Assembly (NCBI GenBank): GCA_003586115.2
Contig: QVOM02000072.1
Span: 1,020,361 to 1,084,360 of the forward strand
Direction of reading: 5' to 3'
Length of the DNA stretch: 64,000 bases
From: Salvator merianae
Taxonomy: Eukaryota; Chordata; Lepidosauria; Squamata; Teiidae
Each line of letters starts with the position of its first letter. Positions within the stretch are counted from its first letter, which is position 1. The notes beneath the pieces were generated by a model, which was not told where the DNA came from, made no database searches, and saw only the letters and a program-made list of their open reading frames with translations. Positions 32,350 through 44,089 of the stretch are shown piece by piece. The position numbers and the translations under genes are program-made.

Positions 32350-33960
32350 TCATGGGCATGGTAGAGCAACCCTCTTTTAGCAAATGACAAAAGGTAGATT
32401 CAAGTAGGATAAAAGAAAAGGGTGTGTTTCTGGAAGGTATAAACATCATTTATTCTCTCTCCCACACATCGGGAGTCAAAAAGAATACACCAAAATAGGA
32501 CAGTGGTAGTAACTTAAATGGGGAAAGAGGTGAAAAGTCCTTACATACCTATCAAGACTGCAGCTACACGGCAGCCTTTTAAGGCATTCCCCAGAAGGAG
32601 TGCTCTTTTGTGTCCCCTGGCTGCTGCTCTGAGGGAAACATGGCTACAGGGAGGAACCTTTCTTACAGCCGCTTTGTATATCCACCAGTTCGTGCTTCAA
32701 CAACCCCAAAATGGCCAACTTCCAGATACGTTTCCAGCCCACTGAAGGACCAGCCAGTGAGGACACAGAGGCAGGCAAGACATGCTTTCTCCCTCCATGT
32801 TTCTACACGGAGAGGAAGGCAAATTTACCTTCCCCAGTTGCCTCCAGAGCCATTTTCCTCACCTTACAGGAACTCAAGAGGCAGTTGGGCCAGGATGCGT
32901 GCTGCCTAAGTACAGGCCTTTCTGTTTAGTCTACACCAGTGCTTTCTAATGGGTTCCCAGGCCACCTGGCCAGTCCAGCCCTACATTCAGATAGGCATGA
33001 CTGAATTGAAATTAGATAAAAAATAATGATAATGCAAAGGGGGAGGAAGAGAAATGAACACAAGAGAAGGCACACACAGAAAGATAAGCAGAACAGGTTT
33101 GAACATCTTCTGCAGAGGGAAATACAATAGCGCTCCTCATTATAAATGGTACATTTGCACAAGGTGAATTGGGGGACCCGGAGATGACCAGAAGTTGGTT
33201 CCGTCGTACACAGTTGCACACGCCCTGCCTTAAAGCCATCCTGGGGATTCAGAAAGCATCTTTCCCCAATGGGCAAGATAAAGAACTCCGAGGGCACCTT
33301 TCTGGCATTGTGCAAAATGGAGACGGCATGTGACACTGTGTTGCAAGGGAGGCAGGGCAGTAGCACCAGGAATAAACCTTTAGGGTCATGAATATTGAAT
33401 ACAGCATGAGTATCTGGCTTCAAAAAGCAAGTTTCAAACAAACCTGAAAACTATGGTTAAAGGCCAGAAGAAAAATGTGAGTTTTTAGAGTGACACTGTA
33501 GGGAGAGAAGAACTGTCAGCATTGAGCCAAAAGAAATGGTGGTTAAGTGGGTCTTCATAGGCTAGTGGAAAGCTTTGAATGAGGCAAAAACTAAGCAAAG
33601 TAGAGGAAAACTGTTTCCACACTTGTAGGGGTGGAGTGGTTCAGCTGGAATACCTCTGACTGGAGCAGTCCCAAGCTAGAACAATCCACCTGCCCTGGAA
33701 CAAGGTTGTCCACAGTTGAATGACCTGTTCCAAGACAACCTCATGCTGTCCCAAAGCTCACACTGGACTACCAGAATCCCGATCTAAGCAGCTATTTTGC
33801 CCAGGTATGTAAGGGTATGGTTTTGGAGAACTTCAGATAAAATTACAGGTGTCCAATACGATGTGGATAGCATTTTTAAATATATTTCCTTAAACTTAGG
33901 CCACTTCTCTGTGTAGCTTTCAAAGCTGTTTGGAAGCACACTGAAGTGAGCTCTGACAGT
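32350..33960. other. no recognisable feature
   Basis: The largest minus frame (33441-32926, 171 codons) and the plus frames at 32518-32929 show no domain. Composition is ordinary. They are treated as chance frames. Confidence 0.4.
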
Positions 33961-33967
33961 GATTAAA

Positions 33968-34190
33968 TGGCATGTACTTCCACGCTGGCCCTCAGTGCCT
34001 ACGCAGAGAGGGCGAGGAGGCCTTCTGAGCATAGGTGTGAAGAGTTCAAGATGGTTGCCTCAGGGATGACAGTGAAGCCATCAAACCCCTTCCCAAGGCT
34101 GCCTGGAGGTGTGAGGGACCAATCACAAACAGAGGCTGACTCCATGGAGACGTGGCCTGAATCGGTTTGATCCAGGTCAAAGGGGCACAC
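33968..34190. repeat. unclassified interspersed repeat, partner at 12845
   Basis: Shares CAAACCCCTTC and flanking blocks with 12845-13195 in the same orientation. The family is unknown. Confidence 0.5.
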
Positions 34191-34375
34191 CATCCAGTTG
34201 GAGGACAAGGAGAAGGTAGAGGTGAAATAGGGCAAGCTCTCAGATGAACGTTTCAGAGGATGACTGGCACTGGACCTGTGTGTCCGTACTCAAAGTAAAA
34301 TTTCTCATCCACTCGGGATGCAATCCAAGGAAAGTTAACTCTCAAGACAGAAAACCCTTCTTCCCTACTCACTCA

Positions 34376-34490
34376 GCCAATCTTTCCCCCTTCTCTGCCT
34401 CCCCCCTTCTCTTTCTTCTCTTCTCCTTCCCCAACTTCTCCCACCTTGCTCACTTAGCTTCCTTCCCTCCTTCTCTTCCTTGATTTCCTT
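34376..34490. repeat. pyrimidine-rich tract
   Basis: About 115 bases dominated by C and T (CTCTTTCTTCTCTTCTCCTT and similar). It lies just left of the inverted repeat that follows and may be its polypyrimidine flank. Confidence 0.8.
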
Positions 34491-34579
34491 GGGCTGTGGG
34501 GAAAAGATTCTCCCCCTCTTCCTGGTTATTTCTCATGCTCCCCTCTATCTGTCAAAAGGGTCAGGTAAAATCCACGGAA

Positions 34580-35165
34580 ATCTTGAAGCTGATCAATTGA
34601 CCGTGTTTTTTAATCTGTCCCTTTTGAAAGATAAACAGGGAGAGGGGATAATGACCAGGTGAAGGGGGAGACTCTTTTTTTTCTCCCCGCAATCAGGTTT
34701 AGGATGGGAAATAAAGGAGGGCTGCAGAGGGCCTTGGAAGAAACAGGAGGAGACCAGAACCTGTGGGGCATCCTCTCTTTCCTCTCTTTCCTTTTCAATC
34801 TGAATTGTGACTGCAGAGGTAACCACAAAGACACAAGGATACACACACATGCTCTCATGTTCCTCTGTCTCTCTACCCCTCTTTACAGACAGAGGGAGGT
34901 CGCCTTACCCTCTCCTGAGAAGCCAACATTTGACTGATGAAATGACACCCAATTAGAGAAGGCACAGGGAGGAGAAGGATGGGAGAGTTGGAGACGAAAA
35001 AATTCCCTATCACCAACCTGAGGCTGGGGAGACTGAAAAGTGTGGACAAAGAAACATGAACGGAGTGACCATTACATTAGACAGGTACGATCTAGCCAAA
35101 AAGGACAGAATCCCCATTGTGCCCTAAAATGGATCACTCTGTTGTGGTGTGACTGAGCCCCCATT
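34580..35165 (-). repeat. large interspersed repeat, inverted partner at 57112
   Basis: Homologous in opposite orientation to 57112-57700. Matching blocks as read on the partner strand are ACCACAACAGA, CCATTTTA(A)GGGCACAATGG, CACACTTTTCAGT, CAATTCAGATTGAAAAG, CCTGTGxCC and the GGGGAGAAAAAG block. About 580 bp align and no coding capacity is evident. The family is unidentified and may be a long non-autonomous DNA element or retro-element UTR. Confidence 0.75.
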
Positions 35166-35169
35166 CTGC

Positions 35170-36220
35170 TTCCACAAGCTGATACTTAGATCCGCTTGAG
35201 ACCTCTGTTCAAGTTATTCTTAATGTTGGTTTTTAATATATTCTGCCTGCAAGACCTCTACCTACAGAAGCAAGCCCTGTAGAACCTATTGTTCAAATAT
35301 TGTTGAAGGTCCGCTTAAAGCTTTCCTGATCGGCTTGGATTTTAAACAGGAGCATATGGATTGTATTTTGAGCCAGTTTCTATTTGGGGGCTGCAGTATT
35401 TCTTGCAATCTTTGAATTTTGAATACATTTTCTTGGATGTATTAAAATAATCATTGATTATAATTAATCGTGCCTTCTTCAATTTACTGCAGTCCTCGTT
35501 GGGGATAATCCTGTTTAAGTTTACAGAGATACAGAGTCATGAGAGTGTAAAGATCAGGGAGTAAATATTTTCTCCATTTTTCCAAATTGCAACACTGGAT
35601 TTACAACTTTATCCAATGTTTTATTTAGGCTTTTTAAAAACGTGTGTTACTGGACTTCTGGGCCTTCTTTTGTTCCTTTTGTTCAACTCACCATTGTCTG
35701 AATTTATCCACAGAAAGAAACAAATGTCACAGCTGGACAGCTTCAAACCATGCTAAGGAAGCTGCAATCTCCCATTTCTTTAGTTTTATAAAGTTTCTGC
35801 TTTGCAATTCTGATCTTTGTTTATCATTGAAAGCAAAAGCTAATAATTTCTGATCCCAATTCTCCAGTGTTTTATCAGTAATGTAACAGAAAGACTGTTT
35901 GAAGCAAATACAGCAACTGGGGCATGATTTTCATTTTAAGTGTGGCTACTTTACAAAGCATCATAAGTTGTTTGTTTTCCAGGAAGTCATACTTTTTTGT
36001 ATGCTAGCCCAAACCTTATGATAATTGTCTCTTTTTGCTTTAGCCAAGTTTTTAGGGAAGACTGTCACTAAATCTTTGATGCTCTTGTGCAGCTTTTTAT
36101 TCCCATTACTCTGTATATTCTCAATTGAGTGTGTGCGGAACTGAGAAAGATGTTAAAACACCATTTGTCATGCATGTTGTCTGACACTGTTAAAGAAATA
36201 CAAAAACTCACTTCTGAAGC
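35170..36220. other. no recognisable feature
   Basis: AT-rich sequence without named repeats. The frame at 35644-35853 has no recognised similarity. Confidence 0.45.
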
Positions 36221-36224
36221 AAAC

Positions 36225-36595
36225 CTGTTATTTTAATTATTTAATTTTAATATTTATGCATAGTTAAGTATTTAACTACTTTGTATTTCTAAAAAAAATC
36301 TCAGAAGGAGGATAAAAATAATTAAACTATGTAAACAATATATAAAAATATTCTTTAAAACTGTGGATGGCTAAGAACTGAGAGACATTATCACAGGGAA
36401 GACCTGAATGAAGAAGAATGTCTTTAATAGGTGCCTAAATAATGAAAGAGGAGGCACTGCTTGAAAATCAGAGGAAAAAGTATTTCAAAAGGCACCACCA
36501 CAGAGAAGAACCTGCTGCATGTAGCTGCAAGTAAGCTGTGACACTCGCAGCAGGACCTCACCATGTGATCTCAGCAATCTTCTTGGCCTGCAAAA
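36225..36595 (-). mobile_element. L2 LINE 3' region
   Basis: AT-rich tail zone, then TAATAGGTGCCTAAATAATG, GAGGCACTGCTTGAAAATCA, AAAGGCACCACCACAGAGAA and GCAGGACCTCACCATGTGAT. These are the same successive blocks as the 48765 L2 copy, including the GGTGCTACCACGGAGAAGGC equivalent. Confidence 0.65.
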
Positions 36596-36912
36596 CAGAC
36601 AGGAGAGAAGAGATTCTTTTTAAAGTATGGTATGCTTTATTTTACTCCAGATCAGTCAATTTCTCCCTGTATTCTAACAACGTCCATTCAGATTGACTGC
36701 ACTGGTCCATGGTTCTTGGAAGAGAAGAGTCTTTTTTATCTCATCTGCTACCTGATTGCTTACTTAGAAACATGAGGGACCCTGAGATTGCTAGCATTCA
36801 AAGCCTTGGCTTTTTCTTATTTCAATGTTCCTCTTTTCTTCTGCTATTTGTCCTCTCTATTGGGGTGGGCAGATGGGAAGGGAAATAGGGTTCTTCTACC
36901 TTTAGAATAGGC

Positions 36913-37041
36913 TAGAGGTTCCCAAACTTGGGCCTATAGATGTTGTTGGACTACAACTCTCATGGGCCCCAACCAGAAAGGCTAAAGGCAAGAATGATGT
37001 AGTTTAAACATAATCTGGAGGCTGAAATTAGGGAACTTCTA
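36913..37041. mobile_element. 129-bp hAT-type foldback MITE with 8-bp duplication
   Basis: It starts TAGAGGTTCCCAAACTTGGG and ends GGGAACTTCTA. Flanks GAATAGGC (36905-36912) and GAATAGGG (37042-37049) agree at 7 of 8 bases. The interior has AGATGTTGTTGGACTACAAC and a weaker reverse-complement arm. This is the better-preserved member of the CCAGATG/GGACTACA group in this window. Confidence 0.8.
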
Positions 37042-37049
37042 GAATAGGG

Positions 37050-38395
37050 AATTTCAGATGAAGCTTCACCTGCTACCAACCACCTGTTAAAATGCCCCTT
37101 CATACTGCAATTCATCTATGGCATTTGTTTGCCTAGGGAAGTTCTAGGAACAAAGAGATCTGTGAACAACAAGAGTACTACTGCTTCATATGGGAAAGGA
37201 CCTCCAAATCCTTTGGAGGATGACATCCTGGCTCATAGGAGAAGCAGTAAAATGAAAAAGCAAATGATTGGTTCTGGCTACAGTATTTTATAGATGTAAA
37301 TAAATAATACTTGTTGGATGCAATTAAGTACTTATGAATGCTTAGTGAGAACCACATGGGTGCCAGCCTGCTGCCAATCTGAATGGGTACAAATTAAAGT
37401 ATAGACATGCAATTTTATTTCTACTATATTCTCTTTAATGGTAGTATGTATCCCTGCCCTGGAATCATCTGAACAGTTCTTTTCCTTCAATCAGATATTT
37501 ATCTTTTGCTACTGATGCAACTTGTGACAGATACCTCAGCCTCTACTTTCGCATCCTTTCTTCTCCTGGGCTCTTGGAGTATGAAGTTCGGTTACATTTT
37601 TAATCCAGATATGTATCTGAATTTTAACATTTTACTATTATTTTTTCTTACCCTCAGCTGGTTTTAAATGCTATTTATTCTTTAATATTTCAGCCTTTTT
37701 TTTTTAGGATATCGTTAAGACCCCACACACCTCTGTGAAAAATATCTCTAAGAATCCACTAATTAATATTAACTGGCTTGACCTCTTAGGGAAAAAAAAA
37801 GTCAAGGTTGAAAAAACACCGCTTGTTTACTGTATGTCGAAGTGGCATTTAAATGGTTCAGGATCTGGGGCATTTTTTATCATTTTCTGATTAATTCTTG
37901 CAAGTCCACTAGGCTCAGTTTTGCAGACCTTGATGCATCCATAGATCAAGAACCTCATTGTCTTGACTGATATTTAACAGCATGCGAATATGGGTAAAAA
38001 AGTTAGCCTTCTCCAAATAAGCTGACTCCAAAGCAACAGAAAGAAGGAAGAAACCAATAGAAATCTCCCTTTTTCTCATAGCTACTTAACTCTTTGAACG
38101 TAATGTAATCCTCTTCTACCACTTTCACCTTTTTCTGAGAAAACATAATGTATTCACCTGAAAAATAAGAGCTAAAATTAAGAAAGTGCCAGTGCATTTT
38201 TCTCTGGGTTGGCCTCCAGGGTTTATCTAGTGGAAGGAACACACTAAAATCAATTTTAAAATATGAATACAAATCTCCCCCCAAGACTGGTCTGAATTAA
38301 TTTTCAAGAGCTTCTAATTTTAAGGTGTGTTTTATCCCCAGACTATACTATGTCACATATGCACATGAAGTTACCACATATATTCAGGAGAAAGT
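37050..38395. other. no recognisable feature
   Basis: AT-rich, apparently unique DNA. A T run at 37694-37706 and an A run at 37790-37800 are the only simple features. Confidence 0.45.
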
Positions 38396-38399
38396 CTCA

Positions 38400-38620
38400 A
38401 ACTGATCACATGCAGTTAAAAGAAGCACCTCTGTGGCACCTCAGAGACAGTTCGAAGGTGGGATCGTTCTCACACCAGTCTGCCCCTCCCCCTCTCATGA
38501 ACATTCTAGGGTAGAGAAGGTGGACTGGAACTGGAATGAGAACATTTGTGTGCCACGTTGCCACCATCTCTAATGAGCTTTTCAGCTGCTTTTTTGAACT
38601 ACATGAGTCTCAGTGTACTA
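38400..38620. mobile_element. foldback MITE, inverted relative of 41223
   Basis: Contains CAGTTAAAAGAAGCACC, CCAGTCTGCCCCTCCCCCTC and TCATGAACATTCTAGGGTAG. The complements of these occur in 41223-41445 (GAGGGGGAGGGGCAGACTGG, ATAGAATGATCATGAGAG). The ends are imperfectly inverted (CACCTCTGTGGCACC against GGTGGCAACGTGGC). Confidence 0.65.
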
Positions 38621-38624
38621 AGTG

Positions 38625-41215
38625 ATACTTATTTCCAAGTAAGTGAAGTTAGGTTTGCACTATGAGTGACAGTTATGATATGCTATACAATATTAATAAC
38701 AGATGTGACCCTTTCAGTGCCAACCAAAGTATTACCAAATGGCCTTTTTGCCTTCTTTCACCACAGCCAAAGTCACAAGCACTCCATTTCTTTCACCTTG
38801 ATGTTTCCCTAACAATTCTACAAGAAAGTGACAGAATTCTCTCGTAGGTGATTCCCACACACCAACTTCACAGTCTTCCTATAGCTACCAATTCGTCTGA
38901 GAATCTTCCGGAATCAACAACTTCATAGTCTTCCAGACATGATTAGTCCCCATGATCATATATTTCTGTAATTAGTGCAAGGTTGAAAAATAGAAGTAAT
39001 TTACATCAAATGCTTTTTAAGTGCACAGATGTTTGTAATTCAGACTTGAATTATCTTTTATCTCCTTGTGAATTTTGTCCTCAACTTCTAATGTTTACAC
39101 TCCACAAAACTTGAAGCGGTGTCCCAGAACAACAAAAAGGATAGAAAAGAAAAACAAAAGCAATAGAAGAAAAAAAGTTGAGCAAAAAGGGGCAGAAGCA
39201 AAGATACAGTGCTGTAGTGTGAGAAACAAAGATTTTGCTTCTAATGGTGTGGGATAATGATTCGACCACGCCTTCTTAATCTAGCATGATGTTTACTTAG
39301 CTGAACCTCAGCCCTGCCCTGCTTAGATACTGTTGAAAGTGAGTTGTGGGCTAAGGTAACTTTGGCTTAAAAGGCCCACACACTCTCTCTTGAGCTGTTT
39401 TCCATCGCTGTCCTGGAATCCCATCAAGGCCCAGTGTGGTTCCAGGGCTCAGCCAAACCACAGCCAGCTGCTTTTCTAGAAGATGAACGCCATTCCTCCA
39501 GAGAGCGTGCAGTTTGCTGGGGGATGCTAACGTTTTATTTTATTTTACTATTAAAAAGGTAGCAACCACAAAGGCAATAAACTGGTTGGGTAACATAAAG
39601 TGGGTGTGACTGGTTTTCAACTCCCAGCCCTGCCCAGCCCTGCCCAGCCCTTCACAGCCTCAACAGTTTCTAAGCAGTGAGAGTTCAACTGTCCCAAGTG
39701 TCACAGGAGGAAATTTATGCCCATTCGGCAACCTCTGGACCTCAAGAGCCCTGGGCCAAGGCACGTGGGAAATTGCCTCTATTGTCACCGCGAGGATGCT
39801 GCAAACGAACAAACGGTCCAGGATCGCAAGCACTGTATGTCACTGTTATTCTTTCTCTCTGATTTATCTGTGTTTTATAATATAGGAGAAGTGGTTAAGT
39901 AGCAGCAGGGGCTGCTAGAACTGGGGTACTGTACCTGCTGAGTCTGGCGTGGAAGTCTAGAAGTAAGTTTGTGAACGGATATGCCTGCCTGTGAAACAGG
40001 CAGGGCTTTCCGACTGCCATGTGAATTCTCAACAGGGTTGCAAGATGATGGGCATAAAAAGCTGCAAATAAATTACCATGAAATTCAGTGCCATTTACTT
40101 CCGATGCGTAGGATCAGCCTGTGCACAGTCTCCACTGCCTAGCAAGTCATAAGCAGGCAAGCAATTTGTCCTACTTGAAATTTACAGAGTGGGTGAGTTG
40201 CCACTGCAGTGTTTTTCTGATCCCGTTTGTTTTTGCATAAATAGATTTCATAAACACAGAGAGAGGCTTGTACCAAGTGGAATAAGTGCATTTTCATCCC
40301 TCTTTCTATTCTGTGATTCGGTACACAATCTTAGGTAGAATTTGTGTGATCTTCCAGTGTCAGCTAATCTGCAGCTGAAATTTTAAAAATTCCACATCAG
40401 CCATCATTGCAAGGGGCCTGCATGTGTGTGTGTGTGTTTCCTGGCTACACTCAAATGAGATGATGATGCCTCTTCACATGTGTATAGTTCATTTATAGAA
40501 CCCACTGCGATGAAATGCAGTGATGGGCAATCACCCCATGGATGGTTTTACAGAAGGATTTGGAAAACTGATAGAGGAAGAAAGCATAGCCAGTAGTTAA
40601 GAGACCTAAATAGAATGTCTGTGTTTTTACCTCAGTCTGTTAGGAACAGACAATCAGGAACCTTCAATCTTCTATATTTCTTCATTTCCCTAAGGATTGT
40701 TTCTCAGAGACAGAATCTGGGATTGGAATGGCCTGTGTCTTGATCCAAATGATCAGTTTTTTATTTTCTTTAATAGTCTCAGAGAAGATACTGAGCAGTG
40801 CTTGAAGTGAGAACAGTAATGTCTTTTATACCTTAGAAATGTTAGAAAACTGAGCAATAACTTATCTACAAAACAGCACAGAAGCACGAAGGTATTGAGC
40901 TTCCAGTTCTTGCAAAAACATTTAAAGGATATTACTGCAAACCTATTACTCAGCCTGACAGGCCATCTCAGATATGCGTACTGCCACTTAACACAAGCAG
41001 ATAAGTTATATAGGAGAAAAACTTTTAAAAGTAACGTTAACAGTTCTGATTAAAAAAAAAAATGAAATAAAGGGATGTAACGAATATGAACAGACTGACA
41101 CCTTGCTTTGCTACAGGCAAAATGAGTTATTAAGAGGAGTCTCAGATGCGAGTGTAACATTGCGGGTTCCTATTGCAAACTGACTTCAGTTTCTCCTGGC
41201 CCGAGTTCCTTATCT
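38625..41215. other. no gene; minor simple repeats only
   Basis: A CCCTGCCCAG decamer array (about 39626-39652) and a TG array (40421-40437) are present. The rest is unique-looking. A short lysine-rich frame at 39075-39257 is low-complexity A-rich sequence, not a gene. Confidence 0.45.
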
Positions 41216-41222
41216 TTAAACT

Positions 41223-41445
41223 AGGGCTGTGTTCAGACATAACAAAAGGGGTAACTTGGAGGCGCCTCATAGAGACAGTGTATGGCACTGGTGTTCCCAA
41301 GTCTCCTCTAATCCACCTTTTCTAGCATAGAATGATCATGAGAGGGGGAGGGGCAGACTGGTGTGTGAACAATCCCACCTGAGAGCCATCTCTGAGCTGC
41401 CTCAGAAATGCTTTTCTTTGTTGTGTCTGATCACAGCCTAGGTCT
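41223..41445. mobile_element. MITE with clear terminal inverted repeats, 223 bp
   Basis: The left end AGGGCTGTGTTCAGACATAA then CAAA pairs with the complement of the right end, AGGCTGTGATCAGACACAAC then AAA. The interior holds CCACCTTTTCTAGCATAGAA and GGGAGGGGCAGACTGGTGTG. It has no coding capacity. This is the best-defined copy of the TGATCAGACACAAC-ended group, which also includes 18826, 29490, 30058 and 38400. Confidence 0.75.
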
Positions 41446-41449
41446 GTTT

Positions 41450-42605
41450 GTGGCACATTTCATAGCACTCATATGAAGATGAGTGAAATAATCACTAAGA
41501 GAACAGAAAGATTTGTGTGATAGGGATTTTATAAACAGGCTTATCAACTTGTCTATTATTTAGTTAATATTGATATTTTTATGTCACTTTTTAGTCACAA
41601 AAGCAGGCTAGTGCAGAAACCTGTTGCCTTCAAGATCTATTAACCCCGACTAGGGCTTTTGCTGAAGTCCAGTGAACTAGGGCAGTAATCTCCAATCTTT
41701 TTTCACTTGTGTAGCTCGCAGTATCCAATTTCCATAAACTGTACCCTTCATAATAACTGCTGTCATTTCAGATTTGTATGCTGTAATTGTAAGTGCCCTT
41801 TTTTTTTGTGTGTGTGTGTGTGTACACCTAAATGTCCTGGTTTGTACCTCTGGGGGAATCGCTGATCAAGGGGGCCACCTGCTCTCCACCCCTCCATTAA
41901 TAGCTGCCCAGTAGGTGCACAGTCAGAAAGAGCAACTGTCTTAAGATTCACTGTTGACTGGCAAGGGCAGAGGAGAATTGAGCAAGGAAGAAGAGCCACT
42001 CCTGCCCACAGAATGAGGGATCGGGCCAGATGCAAGCAGAGATTGATGAAGGTCCGTTAAGCAGAACAGCTTTCAGTGCAAGTTGGTACTCATCAGACTT
42101 GTTTACTGTTGCACGCTCTGTAGCTTTTACATGCCAGAGGCTGTCCTGGCGGGTGTGGGTTTGATCAGCTTGTTCTCTTTGTGCTTTCCTTCCACACCCT
42201 GGCAGTTTGAGTCCCAAGCTAAGCAAGGCCCTCCCTTGAAAAAGTGCAGAGTTCGCATCACGGGGAGATAGGAGGGATTAAGTGCAAAACTCCTGTATCT
42301 ACAGGTGGCAATTGAATACAAATAACAAAGAATTGTTTGTCCTGCATGAGAGATTTTCCATTAAGCTCAAGACTATTTTGCAGGAAGTCCTGCTTATATG
42401 ACAAGACCGTTGCTTAGCCATCTATGCACCTTTATAGAAGATCGCTTCCTCTCTTATTTTTGCATGCACGTGTTCAAGGTCCTTTTTTGTTGTTTCAGTT
42501 TAGGGGCACGGGGGAGTCTAGGCACTTGTCTGCACTGGGCACTTAAAGGACAAAGCTGCAGTGCTAGCGCTGTATATTTCAAGATAAGGAGACACTCTGG
42601 AATCA
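41450..42605. other. no recognisable feature apart from (TG)n
   Basis: A TG array lies at 41808-41822. Open frames on both strands at 41763-42321 have no recognised domain. Confidence 0.45.
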
Positions 42606-42624
42606 ACTGTGTGGGAAGCAGGCA

Positions 42625-42905
42625 ATGTGTTGTTCTTGTTGTGTCATTCAGTTGCTAAGTCATGTCAGACTCTTTGTGACCTCATGGACCACACCATGCC
42701 AGGCCCTTCTGTCCTCCACTGACTCCCAGAATTGGCCCAAGTTCATGTTCGTTGCCTCCGTAACACTATCTATGTATCTCATTCTCTGCCATCCCTTTCT
42801 CCTTTTGCCTTCAGTCTTTCCCAGCATCAGGGTCTTTTCCAATGAGTCTTTCCTGTCTTCTCATTATGTGGCCAAAGTGTTTGAGTTTCTGTCACTCAAC
42901 TGCAA
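42625..42905 (-). mobile_element. BovB (RTE) LINE 3' end
   Basis: On the minus strand the frame 42842-42660 reads MEKTLMLGKTEGKRRKGWQRMRYIDSVTEATNMNLGQFWESVEDRRAWHGVVHEVTKSLT. This is the BovB C-terminus (GKxEGRRRRGRQRMRWLDGIT...LxxLRELVxDREAWRAAVHGVxKS). Plus-strand TTCAGTTGCTAAGTCATGTC with AGACTCTTTGTGACC is the well-known BovB 3' sequence. The 3' tail reads ACACAACAAGAACAACA, the usual short AAC-rich BovB terminus. A frameshift near 42842 and 5' truncation leave it inactive. BovB is abundant in squamates and is the textbook case of horizontal transfer between reptiles and ruminants. Confidence 0.93.
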
Positions 42906-42909
42906 AAGG

Positions 42910-43725
42910 GTCGCACAATCCTCGGTCCACATTGCTGCAAGAAATATGGATGGGCAGTTTGTGTGACATTTGTGCAAACTATACCAAGGATTAACAGCCC
43001 AATATTACATAGAAGTTTAGGACTTATCCAGAATCCAAGTTTTCCACCCATCTCTCTGGTATTTTGTCAACTGGCACACACTGTGCTCATTTCAAGAGCT
43101 GTGTTTACAGAGCTTTGTTCTTCTGACCTGTGTAAAAGACGTCTCTAGCTGGAATAAGTAGGGAAGAAGAGAGAACAGACTATTTTCCATTTCCATTTGC
43201 TGGTCACAACCTCCAAATTTAAGAGACAAACAAACAAATTAGCTATGACAGATCAGTACATCTAATTGTGAAGCCTGTAACCTTACAATCTGCAATATCC
43301 TTGACGTTGTCCTCTGTCTTGAATATCACTCAGTGGCAACCCTCAGTTCACAGGGGAAAGTCACGATAAAGCAGAAGTCGTCAAGGGCAGGGGTACAGAG
43401 GGAAGAGGCATATTTACACTTTATGCAGCCAAGAGTGGCTGTCAGTCCTGATGGCAGTAGGAGACAGCATACCTCTGAAGGACAACTACTGGGAGAATGT
43501 GGGAAGGGCAAGCTGTGCTCATGTTCTGTTGGTGGGCTTCCTTTGTGCAGCTGGTTGGCCATGCAAGAGCAGACTGAGAGATTATATGGCCCAGGGGTCT
43601 GATCCAGTGGGGCAGGTATGTTCTTTTGAAAAGCAACTACTCCGAGTGTGATCAGGAGAAACATATTCCTCCATTTGACAGTTTCATTTTGGTAGATCCA
43701 GATGCTCTTAGTGGCACAAGAGAAA
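42910..43725. other. no recognisable feature
   Basis: Open frames at 43326-43733 on both strands overlap and show no domain. Nothing is supported. Confidence 0.4.
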
Positions 43726-43736
43726 ACTTTCACAGA

Positions 43737-43918
43737 CAGTGGCGGCCTGTGACTTTAAGGGCGGGTGTTCGTGGCTGTTCGTGGGGCCTCCGTACTGACA
43801 CAGCAGGTCGCTAAGCAACGTGCTGCGGCAGTACAGAGACCCAGAGGCCCCGCGAACAGCCATGGCAAGCAGGGCGCGGGGTGCGAAAACCCACCCTTAA
43901 AGTCACGGGCTGGCGCTG
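43737..43918. mobile_element. 182-bp foldback hAT MITE with exact 8-bp duplication
   Basis: It is flanked by TTCACAGA at 43729-43736 and 43919-43926. The left end CAGTGGCGGCCTGTGACTTT and the complement of the right end CAGCGCCAGCCCGTGACTTT continue as AAGGG, giving about 29 of 35 matching positions. The inner arms TGGCTGTTCG(T/C)GGGGCCTC also pair, so almost the whole element folds back. CAG ends and an 8-bp duplication place it in hAT. It is non-autonomous. Confidence 0.9.
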
Positions 43919-43984
43919 TTCACAGATGTACATGCACTGTGGTCACTGTGTTGGGGGCCCCAGTCTTAAAGCAAGACTGGAGAA

Positions 43985-44085
43985 GCTGTAGCCTTCCAGA
44001 TGCTGCTAGACTCCAACTCTTATCACCTCAGGTCTGAGTATGCTCACTCATCTTGGATGGTGGGAAATGCACTTCAGCCCCATCT
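43985..44085. repeat. decayed CCAGATG/GGACTACA MITE
   Basis: CTTCCAGATGCTGCTAGACT, CCAACTCTTATCACC and a mirrored GATGGTGGGAAATGCACTTC match the degenerate pattern of the family at 36913 and 63276. Confidence 0.45.
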
Positions 44086-44089
44086 AGTT

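Noticed and set aside
32926..33441. 171-codon minus-strand frame
   Set aside because: Overlaps other frames, has cysteine-rich runs from low complexity, no domain, and no splice signals at its edges.
39075..39257. Lysine-rich small protein
   Set aside because: A-rich low-complexity sequence with no conserved feature.
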